Positions 9,322-17,066 of a stretch of DNA of 64,000 bases are shown here, one piece after another. The notes beneath the pieces were generated by a model. The model saw nothing but the letters and a program-made list of their open reading frames with translations. It was not told where the DNA came from and searched no databases. Location of the stretch: contig NC_013665.1 of the NCBI RefSeq assembly GCF_000011005.1, positions 930,001 through 994,000 on the forward strand, written 5' to 3'. The number at the start of each line of letters is the position of its first letter. Position 1 is the first letter of the stretch. The DNA is from Methanocella paludicola SANAE. Lineage in GTDB: Archaea > Halobacteriota > Methanocellia > Methanocellales > Methanocellaceae. A program made the position numbers and the translations under genes.

Positions 9322-10699
9322 AGTCAGGCGGCCTGTAGGTGCCGATAATGCCCGATATCATTTCAGCTACGTCCAGAAGCTGCACGTCCCTCCAGCGTTT
9401 TCCCACGGCCTGCAGGCCCACCGGCAGGCCGTCCTTCGTAAAGCCCGCGGGGATGGTGACCACCGGGCTTCCCGTCAGGTTGAATATGCTGGTATATCCG
9501 AACGTCGCAACGTCATAGGGGGTCTTCACGCCTTCGACTTCCACGTCGGCCATCATGACTTCCATGAAATTTTTTAATTCCTCGTGCCGCGGGGCTGCTA
9601 TCGATGCGACCGGGCACATCCAGGCGTCCCGGCCCGATAAAAACGATTCCACTTTCCTGATGAAAGCATCGCGCTGCCCTAGCGCCTTCGAGTATCTATA
9701 CAGGTCCGAGCCGGCCCCCGCAAAGGAGCCCCGCAGGAATGGATTTTTAGCATTTTGTGCCATCACTTGCCAGACCTTTCGGGGTATGTGCCATGGCGGC
9801 GAGCGGGAGTACATGGCTGTCATCTCGACCTCCTGGTTGGATTCGACCGCTTTTTGAGAGTTGAACTTCTCCGGTATGGCGAACTCTACGGTGGCACCCT
9901 GCCCGGAAAGCAAGTCGCCTGCATGCCTGACCATGCTTTTTATCTCCTCCGTGACGGGAAGGCCCGGAAACGAATCGCTCACTACCAGCTTTAGCTCTCC
10001 GACCTCCTTGTTCTTAGGAGGGAAACGGGGCATAGGGGGCACTTCCCACAGGCGGCCGTCCTCGCCGCCGATAATGGACAGGGCAAGCCGTAAGTCCCGG
10101 GCGGAACGTGCCAGGGGGCCAATGGATATCAGGTACCTTAACAGGCCCCGGGGCGTGCCGGGGATATGCCCTGTCGAGGATACCATAAAGTCAGTTGGCT
10201 TTAGCCCGTAGACGCCGCAAAAATGAGCCGGCACACGGATCGAGCCCTTAATGTCGCTCCCGATATCGAGCGCCGACATGCCCGAGGCCACGGCCGCCGC
10301 GCTGCCGCCACTGCTGCCACCGGGCGTCCTCGAGACGTCCCATGGATTATTCGTACCCCCAAAAATTGGATTGCAGCAATGGCACCCGGACAGGAACTCC
10401 GGCAGGTTGGTCTTCCCCATGACGATGGCGCCCGCGGCCTTCAGGCGCGCCACGACCGTAGCGTCCTTCGACGGTATATAGTTAGACCGGGCAGGCAGGC
10501 CGCTCGTCGTCCGCATCCCCGCCGTCTCGAAGGAGTCCTTAATGGTAACGGGCACGCCATGCAGCGGCCCTTTCAGGGCCCCGCTCTTCAATGCTTCCTC
10601 GGCCTCCTCGGCCTCCCTGAGGGCGCTATCCTTATCGAGAGTCACCACCGCGTTGATCTTCGGGTTCATCCTCTCGATACGGTCCAAAAAGGCGGCCAC
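9314..10699 (-). CDS. Amidase-signature-family enzyme (GatA-like), 5' end uncertain
   Basis: Hydrolyses an amide bond. The Ser-cisSer-Lys triad is visible: Lys in VTIKDSFETAG (about residue 53), the Gly/Ser-rich block TPGGSSGGSAAAVASG (cis-Ser) and the nucleophile Ser in DIGSDIKGSIRVPA. The length (461 aa from GTG 10699) is slightly short. The frame continues upstream to about 10786 and reads IYKDASALARLIAEGKLSPV, which is the family's usual N-terminal helix, but it holds no ATG, GTG or TTG before the TAA at 10787-10789. Either initiation is non-canonical or the first exon of the reading frame has been lost by a frameshift. It is not gatA itself, since no gatB or gatC neighbour is present. 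The substrate is unknown. Confidence 0.8.
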   Translation of the reverse strand: MAAFLDRIERMNPKINAVVTLDKDSALREAEEAEEALKSGALKGPLHGVPVTIKDSFETAGMRTTSGLPARSNYIPSKDATVVARLKAAGAIVMGKTNLPEFLSGCHCCNPIFGGTNNPWDVSRTPGGSSGGSAAAVASGMSALDIGSDIKGSIRVPAHFCGVYGLKPTDFMVSSTGHIPGTPRGLLRYLISIGPLARSARDLRLALSIIGGEDGRLWEVPPMPRFPPKNKEVGELKLVVSDSFPGLPVTEEIKSMVRHAGDLLSGQGATVEFAIPEKFNSQKAVESNQEVEMTAMYSRSPPWHIPRKVWQVMAQNAKNPFLRGSFAGAGSDLYRYSKALGQRDAFIRKVESFLSGRDAWMCPVASIAAPRHEELKNFMEVMMADVEVEGVKTPYDVATFGYTSIFNLTGSPVVTIPAGFTKDGLPVGLQAVGKRWRDVQLLDVAEMISGIIGTYRPPDFT

Positions 10700-10951
10700 T
10701 ACGGATACCGGGCTGAGCTTTCCTTCCGCGATGAGCCGGGCCAGCGCGGAGGCATCCTTATATATGACATCGATGGTGAACGCCCGTTATACACGTTAGA
10801 TATCGCCATTATTGAACGTTATCGATACCATCGGCGGCACGGGCCCGTCGGGCCGTCGATAAGAGTGCCGCCATTTCAAGCGGAGAATCGAATATTCTTT
10901 CAGCATGTTATATTTGTCTCAGGCCGATACAGACAATGGGGGAGCGATAAA

Positions 10952-11728
10952 TTGGAAGTAAAAAAGGACGTTGATTATTGCTTTGTCGTACCGATCAAGC
11001 CGGATAAAGTGCTGGAGTTGAAGGATTTCTGGAGGGAGGCCGGCACAAAAAAGGCCGGCACCATGGACGTATATTTGCGTAACGTGGGACAATCCCGTGT
11101 CATGGCGTTCCTCGAGACCATGGAAGGCGAGCATTACCTGACCCAGTACATCCGGGGCTCCGAGGAGCTTCGCACGATACTCATGAAGAACCGGGGCATC
11201 GACCTTCCAGTGGCTGATTTCATTTTCCGGGAGTTCCAAAGGTTCGCCGGTTACGACATTACCGCGCCGGAAAATATACCGGACCTGGAGCTATTGTTCG
11301 ACTGGACGGCGGACCGGAAGACCGGCGAAGCTATGACGGAATCCAGGGCTTATGCAGTAATGCTACTGCCCGAAAAAGCCGAAGAAGCTAAACGCTTCTA
11401 TGCCCGGTTCAGGGAAGAGTGGCGGATGCGCCAGCTCGAGCAGTACATCGAAAACCGGGTAATTAAAGTATTATCGTTCCTGCAACATCGGCCCGAGGGC
11501 GACTATATCGTCGAATATGTCGAGACCGCCGGGAATATCGACGAGGTCGCAGGGAAGATAATGAGATCCGAGGAGCCGGTATTCAAGAACATGAAGGAAA
11601 CGTTCGCCCGGCTTACAGGTATCGACCTTGCCGACCCCCGGAATATGCCCCGGGTGGAATTGCTGTTCGACTGGAGCGCGGACCACGGCTTCCGTATCGG
11701 CGAAGCGGCGATGGCCCGTTCGGCCTAG
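10952..11728 (+). CDS. Tandem DUF6176-like protein
   Basis: 258 residues from a TTG start with GGGGGAG 7 bases ahead; an open frame extends upstream to 10223 but that part is antisense to the amidase. The protein is two similar halves of about 120 residues. Each begins with a strand like FVVPIKPDK / AVMLLPEKA followed by FWREA / FYARF, and each ends in IPDLELLFDW / MPRVELLFDW. This is the layout I know for DUF6176, a ferredoxin-like alpha/beta fold resembling antibiotic-biosynthesis-monooxygenase-type dimers; here the two subunits are fused. There are no conserved catalytic residues that I recognise. Function unknown. Confidence 0.75.
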   Translation: MEVKKDVDYCFVVPIKPDKVLELKDFWREAGTKKAGTMDVYLRNVGQSRVMAFLETMEGEHYLTQYIRGSEELRTILMKNRGIDLPVADFIFREFQRFAGYDITAPENIPDLELLFDWTADRKTGEAMTESRAYAVMLLPEKAEEAKRFYARFREEWRMRQLEQYIENRVIKVLSFLQHRPEGDYIVEYVETAGNIDEVAGKIMRSEEPVFKNMKETFARLTGIDLADPRNMPRVELLFDWSADHGFRIGEAAMARSA

Positions 11729-11804
11729 GCCTCGGTATAAAAGCCGGGTCACCCGGCGTATATTTTATTAGGTTCCGGGACACCATCCTTATTTAGGTGT
11801 TCAT

Positions 11805-12323
11805 ATGGACCTGGACCGCTTTGACGACATGAGTAAGGAGGAAATGAAAGACTATTTGGGGTTCCTGTTATGGCATTACCGCGTCGTCGACGCCTTCTGG
11901 TTCATCTATGTGGCAGAGCGCTATGGCCAGCCCGTCGCCGAAGAGGTCAACGAGCAGGTCTGGGGACGCGTGGCGCCAATGGCCGCTAAAGACCTGCTCG
12001 CACGGTTCAACATCACGGAAAAAGGATTAGAGGGCTTTGTCAAGGCGCTCCGGCTCTTCCCCTGGGCCATCATCGTCAATTATGACATCGAGCTCAAGGA
12101 CGATGAGGTCATCATTTCCGTACCGTCGTGCCCGACCCAGGAGGCACGCCTTCGGCGTGGGCTGGGGGAGTACGTCTGCCGGGAAATGCATAGGGCTGAA
12201 TTCACAGGGTTCGCGCAGGCCATTGATGACCGCATATGCGTAGAATGCCTCTTTGCCCCTCCGGGCCCACATCCGAAAGACATGTTCTGCAAGTGGCGAT
12301 TTTATATGAAAAAAGAGGATTAG
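11805..12323 (+). CDS. Hypothetical protein with conserved Cys (DUF6125-like)
   Basis: 172 residues, soluble. The N-terminal half is helical and has an aromatic block ([21 protein letters not shown]) and a [14 protein letters not shown] segment; the C-terminal half has Cys residues in [19 protein letters not shown] and [14 protein letters not shown]. The arrangement resembles small proteins of methanogens annotated DUF6125 or L-2-amino-thiazoline-4-carboxylate-hydrolase-like. The family label is from memory and only moderately certain. It starts at an ATG with a weak GGTG upstream and lies 76 bases after the DUF6176-like gene in the same direction, so co-transcription is possible. Confidence 0.7.
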   Translation: MDLDRFDDMSKEEMKDYLGFLLWHYRVVDAFWFIYVAERYGQPVAEEVNEQVWGRVAPMAAKDLLARFNITEKGLEGFVKALRLFPWAIIVNYDIELKDDEVIISVPSCPTQEARLRRGLGEYVCREMHRAEFTGFAQAIDDRICVECLFAPPGPHPKDMFCKWRFYMKKED

Positions 12324-12372
12324 CCGAAGTTAATGTTCTGCATCGTCCAGAAGTGGGCACGGCCCTTAAAAA

Positions 12373-12513
12373 TTAGATGTTCGAGTCCTGCTGCTCATAA
12401 ACATCCAGCAGCTCGTTCATGAACTCGTCGATGTTCGGGCTGTCCGAATCCTCGAGAGCTTCCTTGAATCGTAAGTAAGTGTTCCGCTGTTCAACGGGTA
12501 TGTAATAAGGCAT
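12373..12513 (-). CDS. Small acidic protein, 46 aa
   Basis: An uninterrupted ATG-to-TAA frame of 47 codons encodes a helical, acidic peptide (MPYYIPVEQRNTYLRFKEAL... ending DVYEQQDSNI). Codon use is like the neighbours and the composition is protein-like rather than shadow-like. It lies in the 259-base gap between the gene ending at 12323 and the channel gene, and nothing overlaps it. A ribosome site is weak (GAGAG about 10 bases ahead). No family recognised. Confidence 0.55.
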   Translation of the reverse strand: MPYYIPVEQRNTYLRFKEALEDSDSPNIDEFMNELLDVYEQQDSNI

Positions 12514-12582
12514 GTGATCAACTCTCTACTTTCTATTGGTATCTATTGGATTATACGTATCGGTATGCCGTATATTTTCTCA

Positions 12583-13212
12583 TCATTTCGGCCTGGGCAG
12601 CTGCCACTTGAACTGTATGGCGGAGAGCCTAAGGAGCAGCGTTACGGCGAATGTGACGGCCGAATTCGTTACAGGGTCAATCGAAAGATAGCTAAGGATG
12701 AAGAAGACGACAGCGCCGATTATCGTGGCCGTAGCATAGAAGTCCGACTTGAGGACCAGCGGGGTCTCTCCTGCCAGAAGGTCACGGATCATGCCGCCTC
12801 CGACACCGGTAAGGGCCGCCAGCATGATGATGCCGAACACATTGAGCCCCGCCTCTGCGCCCGCGCTCGCCCCTATGACCGTGAAGGCCGCCAGGCCGAC
12901 GGCATCGAGCACCAGGAAGGTACGGCTTTCCGGGTCCGCCAGGCCCCAGACTTTTTTAGAAAGCCAGTGGGATACCAGCACGATCACACAGCCGGCGAGC
13001 GCATACGCGGCAGGGCCGTTGTCGATGAACGCCGTGGGCGTGCGGTGAAGCATCACGTCCCGGATGAGCCCGCCGCCGAGGGCGGTCGCGAAGCCCAGCA
13101 CCAGGAGGCCGAGAACGTCGAACTCGTGGCGTATGGCCTTGAAGGCACCGGAAATGGCGAAGGCGATCGTGCCGATGGCGATGAAGAACTCGAAGAGCAT
13201 CTGTTCAAGCAT
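12583..13212 (-). CDS. TRIC/UPF0126-family membrane channel protein
   Basis: 209 residues from the ATG at 13212 (MLEQMLFEFF). Seven hydrophobic helices are arranged as two inverted three-helix repeats plus one. Each repeat carries the family's glycine signature: ATALGGGLIRDVML (about 42-55) and LTGVGGGMIRDLLAG (about 128-142). Prokaryotic TRIC proteins are trimeric potassium-type cation channels. The reading frame continues upstream to 13317 but those residues are unlike the family, so the shorter start is used. It reads on the minus strand after the repeat-rich secreted protein and is separated from it by a terminator at 13261-13290. Confidence 0.9.
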   Translation of the reverse strand: MLEQMLFEFFIAIGTIAFAISGAFKAIRHEFDVLGLLVLGFATALGGGLIRDVMLHRTPTAFIDNGPAAYALAGCVIVLVSHWLSKKVWGLADPESRTFLVLDAVGLAAFTVIGASAGAEAGLNVFGIIMLAALTGVGGGMIRDLLAGETPLVLKSDFYATATIIGAVVFFILSYLSIDPVTNSAVTFAVTLLLRLSAIQFKWQLPRPK

Positions 13213-13260
13213 GGCGTCAGGCTTTTGATAGCGCTGGCCATCGATAAAATTATCGCATGA

Positions 13261-13290
13261 TAAAAAGATGGGACAGCGTGCGCTGCCCCG
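13261..13290 (-). terminator. Hairpin terminator
   Basis: On the minus strand GGGGCAGCG/CGCTGTCCC forms a GC-rich stem with a short loop, followed by atcttttta. It lies just beyond the stop of the Met/Gly-repeat secreted protein gene. Confidence 0.55.
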
Positions 13291-13316
13291 GGTGTCGTAT
13301 TTATCGGCCTGCTTCA

Positions 13317-13904
13317 CTAATAGCCGGGGCTCATTCCGGCGCCGTAGCCGCCGTAGCCCATGTCGCCCATGCCGTAGCCGCCGCCATAGCCGCCTTTGCC
13401 CATGCCCATGTTGGCGTTAGCGCCCATGTTGGAGGTCTGGGGGATGCCCTTGCCCATGCCCATGTTGGAGCTGGGCATGCCTTTGCCCATGCCGCCTACG
13501 TTAGAGGTCTGGGGCATGCCTTTGCCCATGCCGCCGATGTTGGCGCCCATGTCGGTGCCTTTGCCCATGCCGCCTACGTTAGCGCCTTTGCCCATGCCTC
13601 CGACATTGGGCGTGGATAATCCCTTGCCCATTCCGCCCACATTAGAGGTCTGGGGCATGCCTTTGCCCATGCCGCCTACGTTGGCTCCCATGTTAGCGCC
13701 TTTACCCATTCCGCCCATGTTGGAGGTCTGGGGCATGCCTTTGCCCATGCCCATATTCGCATTGGCGTTCGCGCCCATATTGGACGCCTGCGGTATGCCC
13801 TTGCCTCCGTACATCTGGGCGAACGCCGGCGTCGCCACGCCGATCAGGCATAACACGACCATGGCAGTCGTCAGCAGTGTTACTATCTTGCTCAATCCAA
13901 CCAT
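13317..13904 (-). CDS. Secreted Met/Gly/Lys low-complexity repeat protein
   Basis: 195 residues. A clear signal peptide (VTLLTTAMVVLCLIGVATPAFA) ends at about residue 28 with an Ala-x-Ala-type site. The mature part is built from about ten imperfect repeats of a 10-16-residue unit, MGKGMPQTSNxGG or a shorter form MGKGANMGANVGG, and ends in a Gly/Tyr tail. No folded domain is visible. The repeats are also repeats at the DNA level (codons like ggc-atg-ggc-aag), so the array can expand or contract by slippage. Neighbours include a second Gly-rich secreted protein, at 14696. Possible role: surface matrix or metal (methionine) binding; this is inference only. Confidence 0.8.
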   Translation of the reverse strand: MVGLSKIVTLLTTAMVVLCLIGVATPAFAQMYGGKGIPQASNMGANANANMGMGKGMPQTSNMGGMGKGANMGANVGGMGKGMPQTSNVGGMGKGLSTPNVGGMGKGANVGGMGKGTDMGANIGGMGKGMPQTSNVGGMGKGMPSSNMGMGKGIPQTSNMGANANMGMGKGGYGGGYGMGDMGYGGYGAGMSPGY

Positions 13905-14056
13905 CGTTTTTTCACCCGCATAATAAAATCGTATTGTCTTTGAAATATACTCGTAAAAGATGGCGCATTCAATGCACTATGCGAACCGTGATTTAATTTT
14001 TTTATAATTCCTCGCGTTTTGTTTTACACGAGGGCATACAGGGAGCATTGGCCCGC

Positions 14057-14497
14057 TCACCGCGTTACTTCGATCGTCTTCTGGAATTCGCCGATCTCCT
14101 GGCCATTGGCAATGACCCTGGTGCCGACGCGGTATTTGCCCGGGAAGTTCGGTATGGTGGCCGTTTGTTTGTAGGTCTCCGTCTCGCCCGGCCTGATCCG
14201 GTATATTGGCACCTGGATATGGTCGCTCATGACCTTCACGAAGTTGCCCAGGAACTCCTTCTCGATGGCGGCGCGCACTTCGACCTTCGTGATGTCCCTG
14301 TCGCCCGTGTTCTTTATCGAGATGCGTACCGTGGCCTTATCGCCTACTTTGTAAGCGTCCTTATCGGTGCCGCTGTCGACGATCTCCGCCTTTACTGCCG
14401 GGCCCGGCGGGACCGCGCTTAAAATGAGTGAAACATGGAGTAACATATTGGTCAATTTAATTGAGACGGGCATTATTATAATCGTTTTTGATGCCAA
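14057..14497 (-). CDS. Secreted protein with one Ig-like (CARDB-type) domain
   Basis: The N-terminal hydrophobic segment (MLLHVSLILSAVPPG) is a signal peptide. The mature part, about 110 residues, reads KVGDKATVRISIKNTGDRDITKVEVRA then PGETETYKQTATIP...GKYRVGTRVIANGQ, the strand pattern of CARDB/alpha-galactosidase NEW3-type beta-sandwich modules that carry or space other surface domains. The start could be TTG 14497, ATG 14473 or ATG 14446; none has a strong ribosome site. It is divergent from the Gly-rich gene at 14696 and lies 150 bases beyond the start of the repeat protein in the same direction; the gap between them contains no strong feature. Confidence 0.75.
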   Translation of the reverse strand: MASKTIIIMPVSIKLTNMLLHVSLILSAVPPGPAVKAEIVDSGTDKDAYKVGDKATVRISIKNTGDRDITKVEVRAAIEKEFLGNFVKVMSDHIQVPIYRIRPGETETYKQTATIPNFPGKYRVGTRVIANGQEIGEFQKTIEVTR

Positions 14498-14695
14498 ACA
14501 TGGTCCCGACCGCCCGGCCCAATTAGCTATACCAGGCCGCTATTATTGGATATGAGTATCGAGAGCCTGATTCGAAATTTTTACTGCTCGCCATGCAGGA
14601 CTGTAGCTATATATTCGCATATACTGCCTTTTGAAATTGATTTTTGTGTCTTTTCCTTTTACGCTCCGCGCACATCTGTTCCTGTGGAGTTTCAT

Positions 14696-15409
14696 ATGAG
14701 AATGGGTTGGAAGTGCTTAATAGTGGCCTTTGTCGTCCTGTCGACGGTGCTTGCGTTCACCGTAACGATGGCGTATGCGGCACGCGGCGGCGAACAGGGT
14801 TCAGGAGGGATGCAGGGCGGCGCTGCAGGCGGCGCGAAGACCGGCGACCAGGCCGGGGTAAAGACGGGCGGCGGCATGCAAACCGGGGGCGGAGCTAAGC
14901 CACAGGTCGGCATGGGCGCCCAGGGCGGCCAGGCCGGAGTAAGGACTGGCGGCGGCATGGCCGGCCAGGCAGGACAGCTGGCGGGCCAGGGCACGCAGCA
15001 GGGCGGCCAGTTCACCGGAACGAAGCCTCAGGGCGGATTCCAGGGTGGCGAGCGCGGTGTGGGCGAGCGCGGGATTAGCGAACGAGGCACAGGCGAGCGC
15101 GGCATCGGTGAGCGTGGAATGGGCCCGCGTGGCGGTTTCGAAGGCCGCAGCTTCGACAGGGGCCAGTTCTTCGGCGGCAAAGATTATAACTCGTGGCGCC
15201 ACAGCCACCAGCACCGCTACTGGAACGGCCAGTCGTGGGTCTTCGGCGTACAGCCCGCCGGCTTCATAGCTGTGCCGGTGCCCGTGTCATCGTGTCCGTA
15301 TTCGCCGGAAATGTTCTCCGGTAACCCCAACGCATGCTTCTTTACGTGCGTCGATAACGGGTATGACCCAATAAACGTTTGCAACATCTGTTGTGGGACG
15401 AACTATTAA
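14696..15409 (+). CDS. Secreted Gly/Gln-rich protein with Cys-rich tail
   Basis: 237 residues from the ATG at 14696 with GGAG 8 bases upstream; an open frame 50 codons longer has no signal and is discarded. A signal peptide (CLIVAFVVLSTVLAFTVTMAYA) is followed by about 110 residues of Gly/Gln/Ala/Thr repeats and then GERGxGERG repeats. After the low-complexity part comes a basic-aromatic stretch (WRHSHQHRYWNGQSWVFG) and a short C-terminal domain with six Cys in SCPYSPEMF...CFFTCVDNG...CNICCG, which could make disulfides or bind metal. It has the same general construction as the protein at 13317 and may share its role on the cell surface. Confidence 0.8.
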   Translation: MRMGWKCLIVAFVVLSTVLAFTVTMAYAARGGEQGSGGMQGGAAGGAKTGDQAGVKTGGGMQTGGGAKPQVGMGAQGGQAGVRTGGGMAGQAGQLAGQGTQQGGQFTGTKPQGGFQGGERGVGERGISERGTGERGIGERGMGPRGGFEGRSFDRGQFFGGKDYNSWRHSHQHRYWNGQSWVFGVQPAGFIAVPVPVSSCPYSPEMFSGNPNACFFTCVDNGYDPINVCNICCGTNY

Positions 15410-15414
15410 AAACA

Positions 15415-15449
15415 AGGGGCCCGGGATCAGGGCTCAATTTTCTTTTTTA
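15415..15449 (+). terminator. Probable terminator
   Basis: A GC-rich imperfect hairpin (ggggcccgggatcagggctc) is followed by aattttcttttttag. It lies just after the stop of the Gly-rich protein gene. Confidence 0.45.
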
Positions 15450-15475
15450 GGTTTATAGCTCCTGGATCAGCATGT

Positions 15476-16552
15476 CTACCACCGGTGTGACAAACCCCGC
15501 TCTTTATTCTCATGTATCGCCTTGCCCATTTGCCCGATCTTCTTCCACTTCTTCCTCTCCTCGGCCATTAGCCCGGGATCTTTCTTCCTTTTCAGGGCGA
15601 GTAGCTCACGCTGTAGCTTCTGGTAGCTTTCGAACCGTGCTTCCGGGAGGGTACCTTCTTTTATGGCTCTTTTTATCGCACATCCGGGCTCGGTCTCGTG
15701 CTGGCAATCAGAGAACTTGCATTGTCGTGAAAGTTCCTCGATGTCCTGGAACGTCTCCGCGATGCCGTCCGTGGCGTCCCAGAGCTGCAGCTCCCGCATG
15801 CCGGGATTATCGATGATGACCCCGCCGCTTTCCATTATGATGAGCTCTCTGGCCGTCGTAGTATGCCTTCCCCGGCTATCGTCCTCCCTGATATCGCCGA
15901 TCTTTTGGCGGCCATAGCCTTCCAGAGCATTGATGATGGTGGACTTGCCAACGCCCGACGAGCCCAGGAGGACGATGGTCTTGCCCTCTTTCATATACGG
16001 CGATAATTGTTCCAGGCCGGTCTTCTGTATGGCGCTGATGGCGAAAATTGGTACGCCCGGGGCTATCGACTTAACGTCGTTCAGGCTGCCATCGATGTCC
16101 GGGCAGACATCCGATTTGTTCAGGACGATTATAGGCTCGACAGCGTTTTGTCGGGCGACCGCAAGGTATCTCTCCAGCCGCCTAAGGTTGAGGTCTTTGT
16201 TGAGGGATGTGACGATGAAAGCGGTATCCACGTTGGTCGCAATGACCTGCTCGCCAGTGACTCTTCCTGCATCTTTCCGGGAGATCTTACTTCTCCTGGG
16301 CAAGATGGCCTGCACCGTGTATGTGCCTGAATCGTCCTTCGATAAGGCGACCCAGTCGCCTACGGCGGGCAGCAGGCTGTCTTTTCGGAGTTTACCGGGT
16401 ATTCGGGCGTTTATTTCCCCGGCTTTCGTGTAGACCTTGCATCCGGTCCTGGTAACTGTAGATACTCTGCCCGGCTCGTGGCTTCCCGCGTACTCACGGA
16501 ATGCTGTTCCGAAAAACGCGTCCCAGCCGAGCGATCTTAACATCGGGTCCAT
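15476..16552 (-). CDS. rsgA: Ribosome small-subunit-dependent GTPase RsgA
   Basis: 358 residues. The order of modules is the RsgA one: an N-terminal OB-fold (about 30-100), a circularly permuted GTPase with NKSD (G4, about 145) before the P-loop GSSGVGKST (about 199) and DNPG (G3, about 250), and a C-terminal zinc-binding domain (CKFSDCQHETEPGC, residues about 278-292). It hydrolyses GTP on the 30S subunit during its late assembly. A homologue in an archaeon is less usual than in bacteria, which hints at lateral acquisition, though codon use is not visibly foreign. It is transcribed alone, upstream of the palindromic repeat at 16650. Confidence 0.95.
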   Translation of the reverse strand: MDPMLRSLGWDAFFGTAFREYAGSHEPGRVSTVTRTGCKVYTKAGEINARIPGKLRKDSLLPAVGDWVALSKDDSGTYTVQAILPRRSKISRKDAGRVTGEQVIATNVDTAFIVTSLNKDLNLRRLERYLAVARQNAVEPIIVLNKSDVCPDIDGSLNDVKSIAPGVPIFAISAIQKTGLEQLSPYMKEGKTIVLLGSSGVGKSTIINALEGYGRQKIGDIREDDSRGRHTTTARELIIMESGGVIIDNPGMRELQLWDATDGIAETFQDIEELSRQCKFSDCQHETEPGCAIKRAIKEGTLPEARFESYQKLQRELLALKRKKDPGLMAEERKKWKKIGQMGKAIHENKERGLSHRW

Positions 16553-16649
16553 TGTAATCGTCTCTTATATGCTCAGTATACGCTAAGATAATTGTGGTTA
16601 ACTGATACAAAGTGATATTCCCGTGGTTTTGGAGATTAACATTTTCTAT

Positions 16650-16975
16650 CCTTTCACGTTATGCCGTCATTGAGTGTCCTTAACCACAGGGGCGCAGAGC
16701 GCACGGGAGTTCACAGAGTTATTTTTTATAATTTGAGACTCAGAGCCCACAGAGCCCGGTTTATTAGTTTGCCTGGGGCACAGAGATAATTGAGGCCCGG
16801 TTGACCAATAAATAATAATGCGGGTTTATCCTCGGCAGTGCCTCGTTAAACTCTGTGCCTCAGGTAAGTTATAAACCCGTTCTCCGTGCCCTCTGAGCCT
16901 CCATCTTTAAAAAATCTCTGTGAAACTCTGAGCTCTCCGTGCCCCTGTGGTTGGACCACTCCGAGACGGCTCAGG
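16650..16975. repeat. Dispersed palindromic repeat, copy A
   Basis: An imperfect palindrome about 325 bases long. The ends are complementary: GAGTGTCC..AACCACAGGGG on the left and CCCCTGTGGTTGGACCACTC on the right, and the inner segments pair as cacagagtta/aaatctctgtg and gagcccggttta/taaacccg. The same sequence occurs at 52660 and 59418, with a fragment at 46597. It fills most of the 499-base gap between rsgA and the PrsW-like gene, has no open reading frame of its own, and would fold into a very long hairpin if transcribed. Confidence 0.85.
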
Positions 16976-17024
16976 ATAAAGCAAGAAAAGTATTAGCTAA
17001 AATGATAGTAAAAATATTATAAGA

Positions 17025-17066
17025 ACACAAAAAGAAAAAAAGAAATCCTGCTCAAGAGGCAGGATT
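17025..17066 (-). terminator. Hairpin terminator overlapping a stop codon
   Basis: On the minus strand AATCCTGC / GCAGGATT make an eight-base stem around the TGA stop of the protease gene, and a T-rich tract follows (positions 17025-17042). It closes the two-gene operon from 19188. Confidence 0.65.

Noticed and set aside
10223-10951. Plus-strand extension of the DUF6176-like gene by 243 codons
   Set aside because: It is antisense to the amidase gene for most of its length, has composition of a shadow frame, and a good TTG start with ribosome site exists at 10952.
13340-13800. Regular DNA repeats that could be taken for a CRISPR-like array
   Set aside because: They are in frame within the Met/Gly-repeat protein, have a period of codon multiples and no unique spacers.
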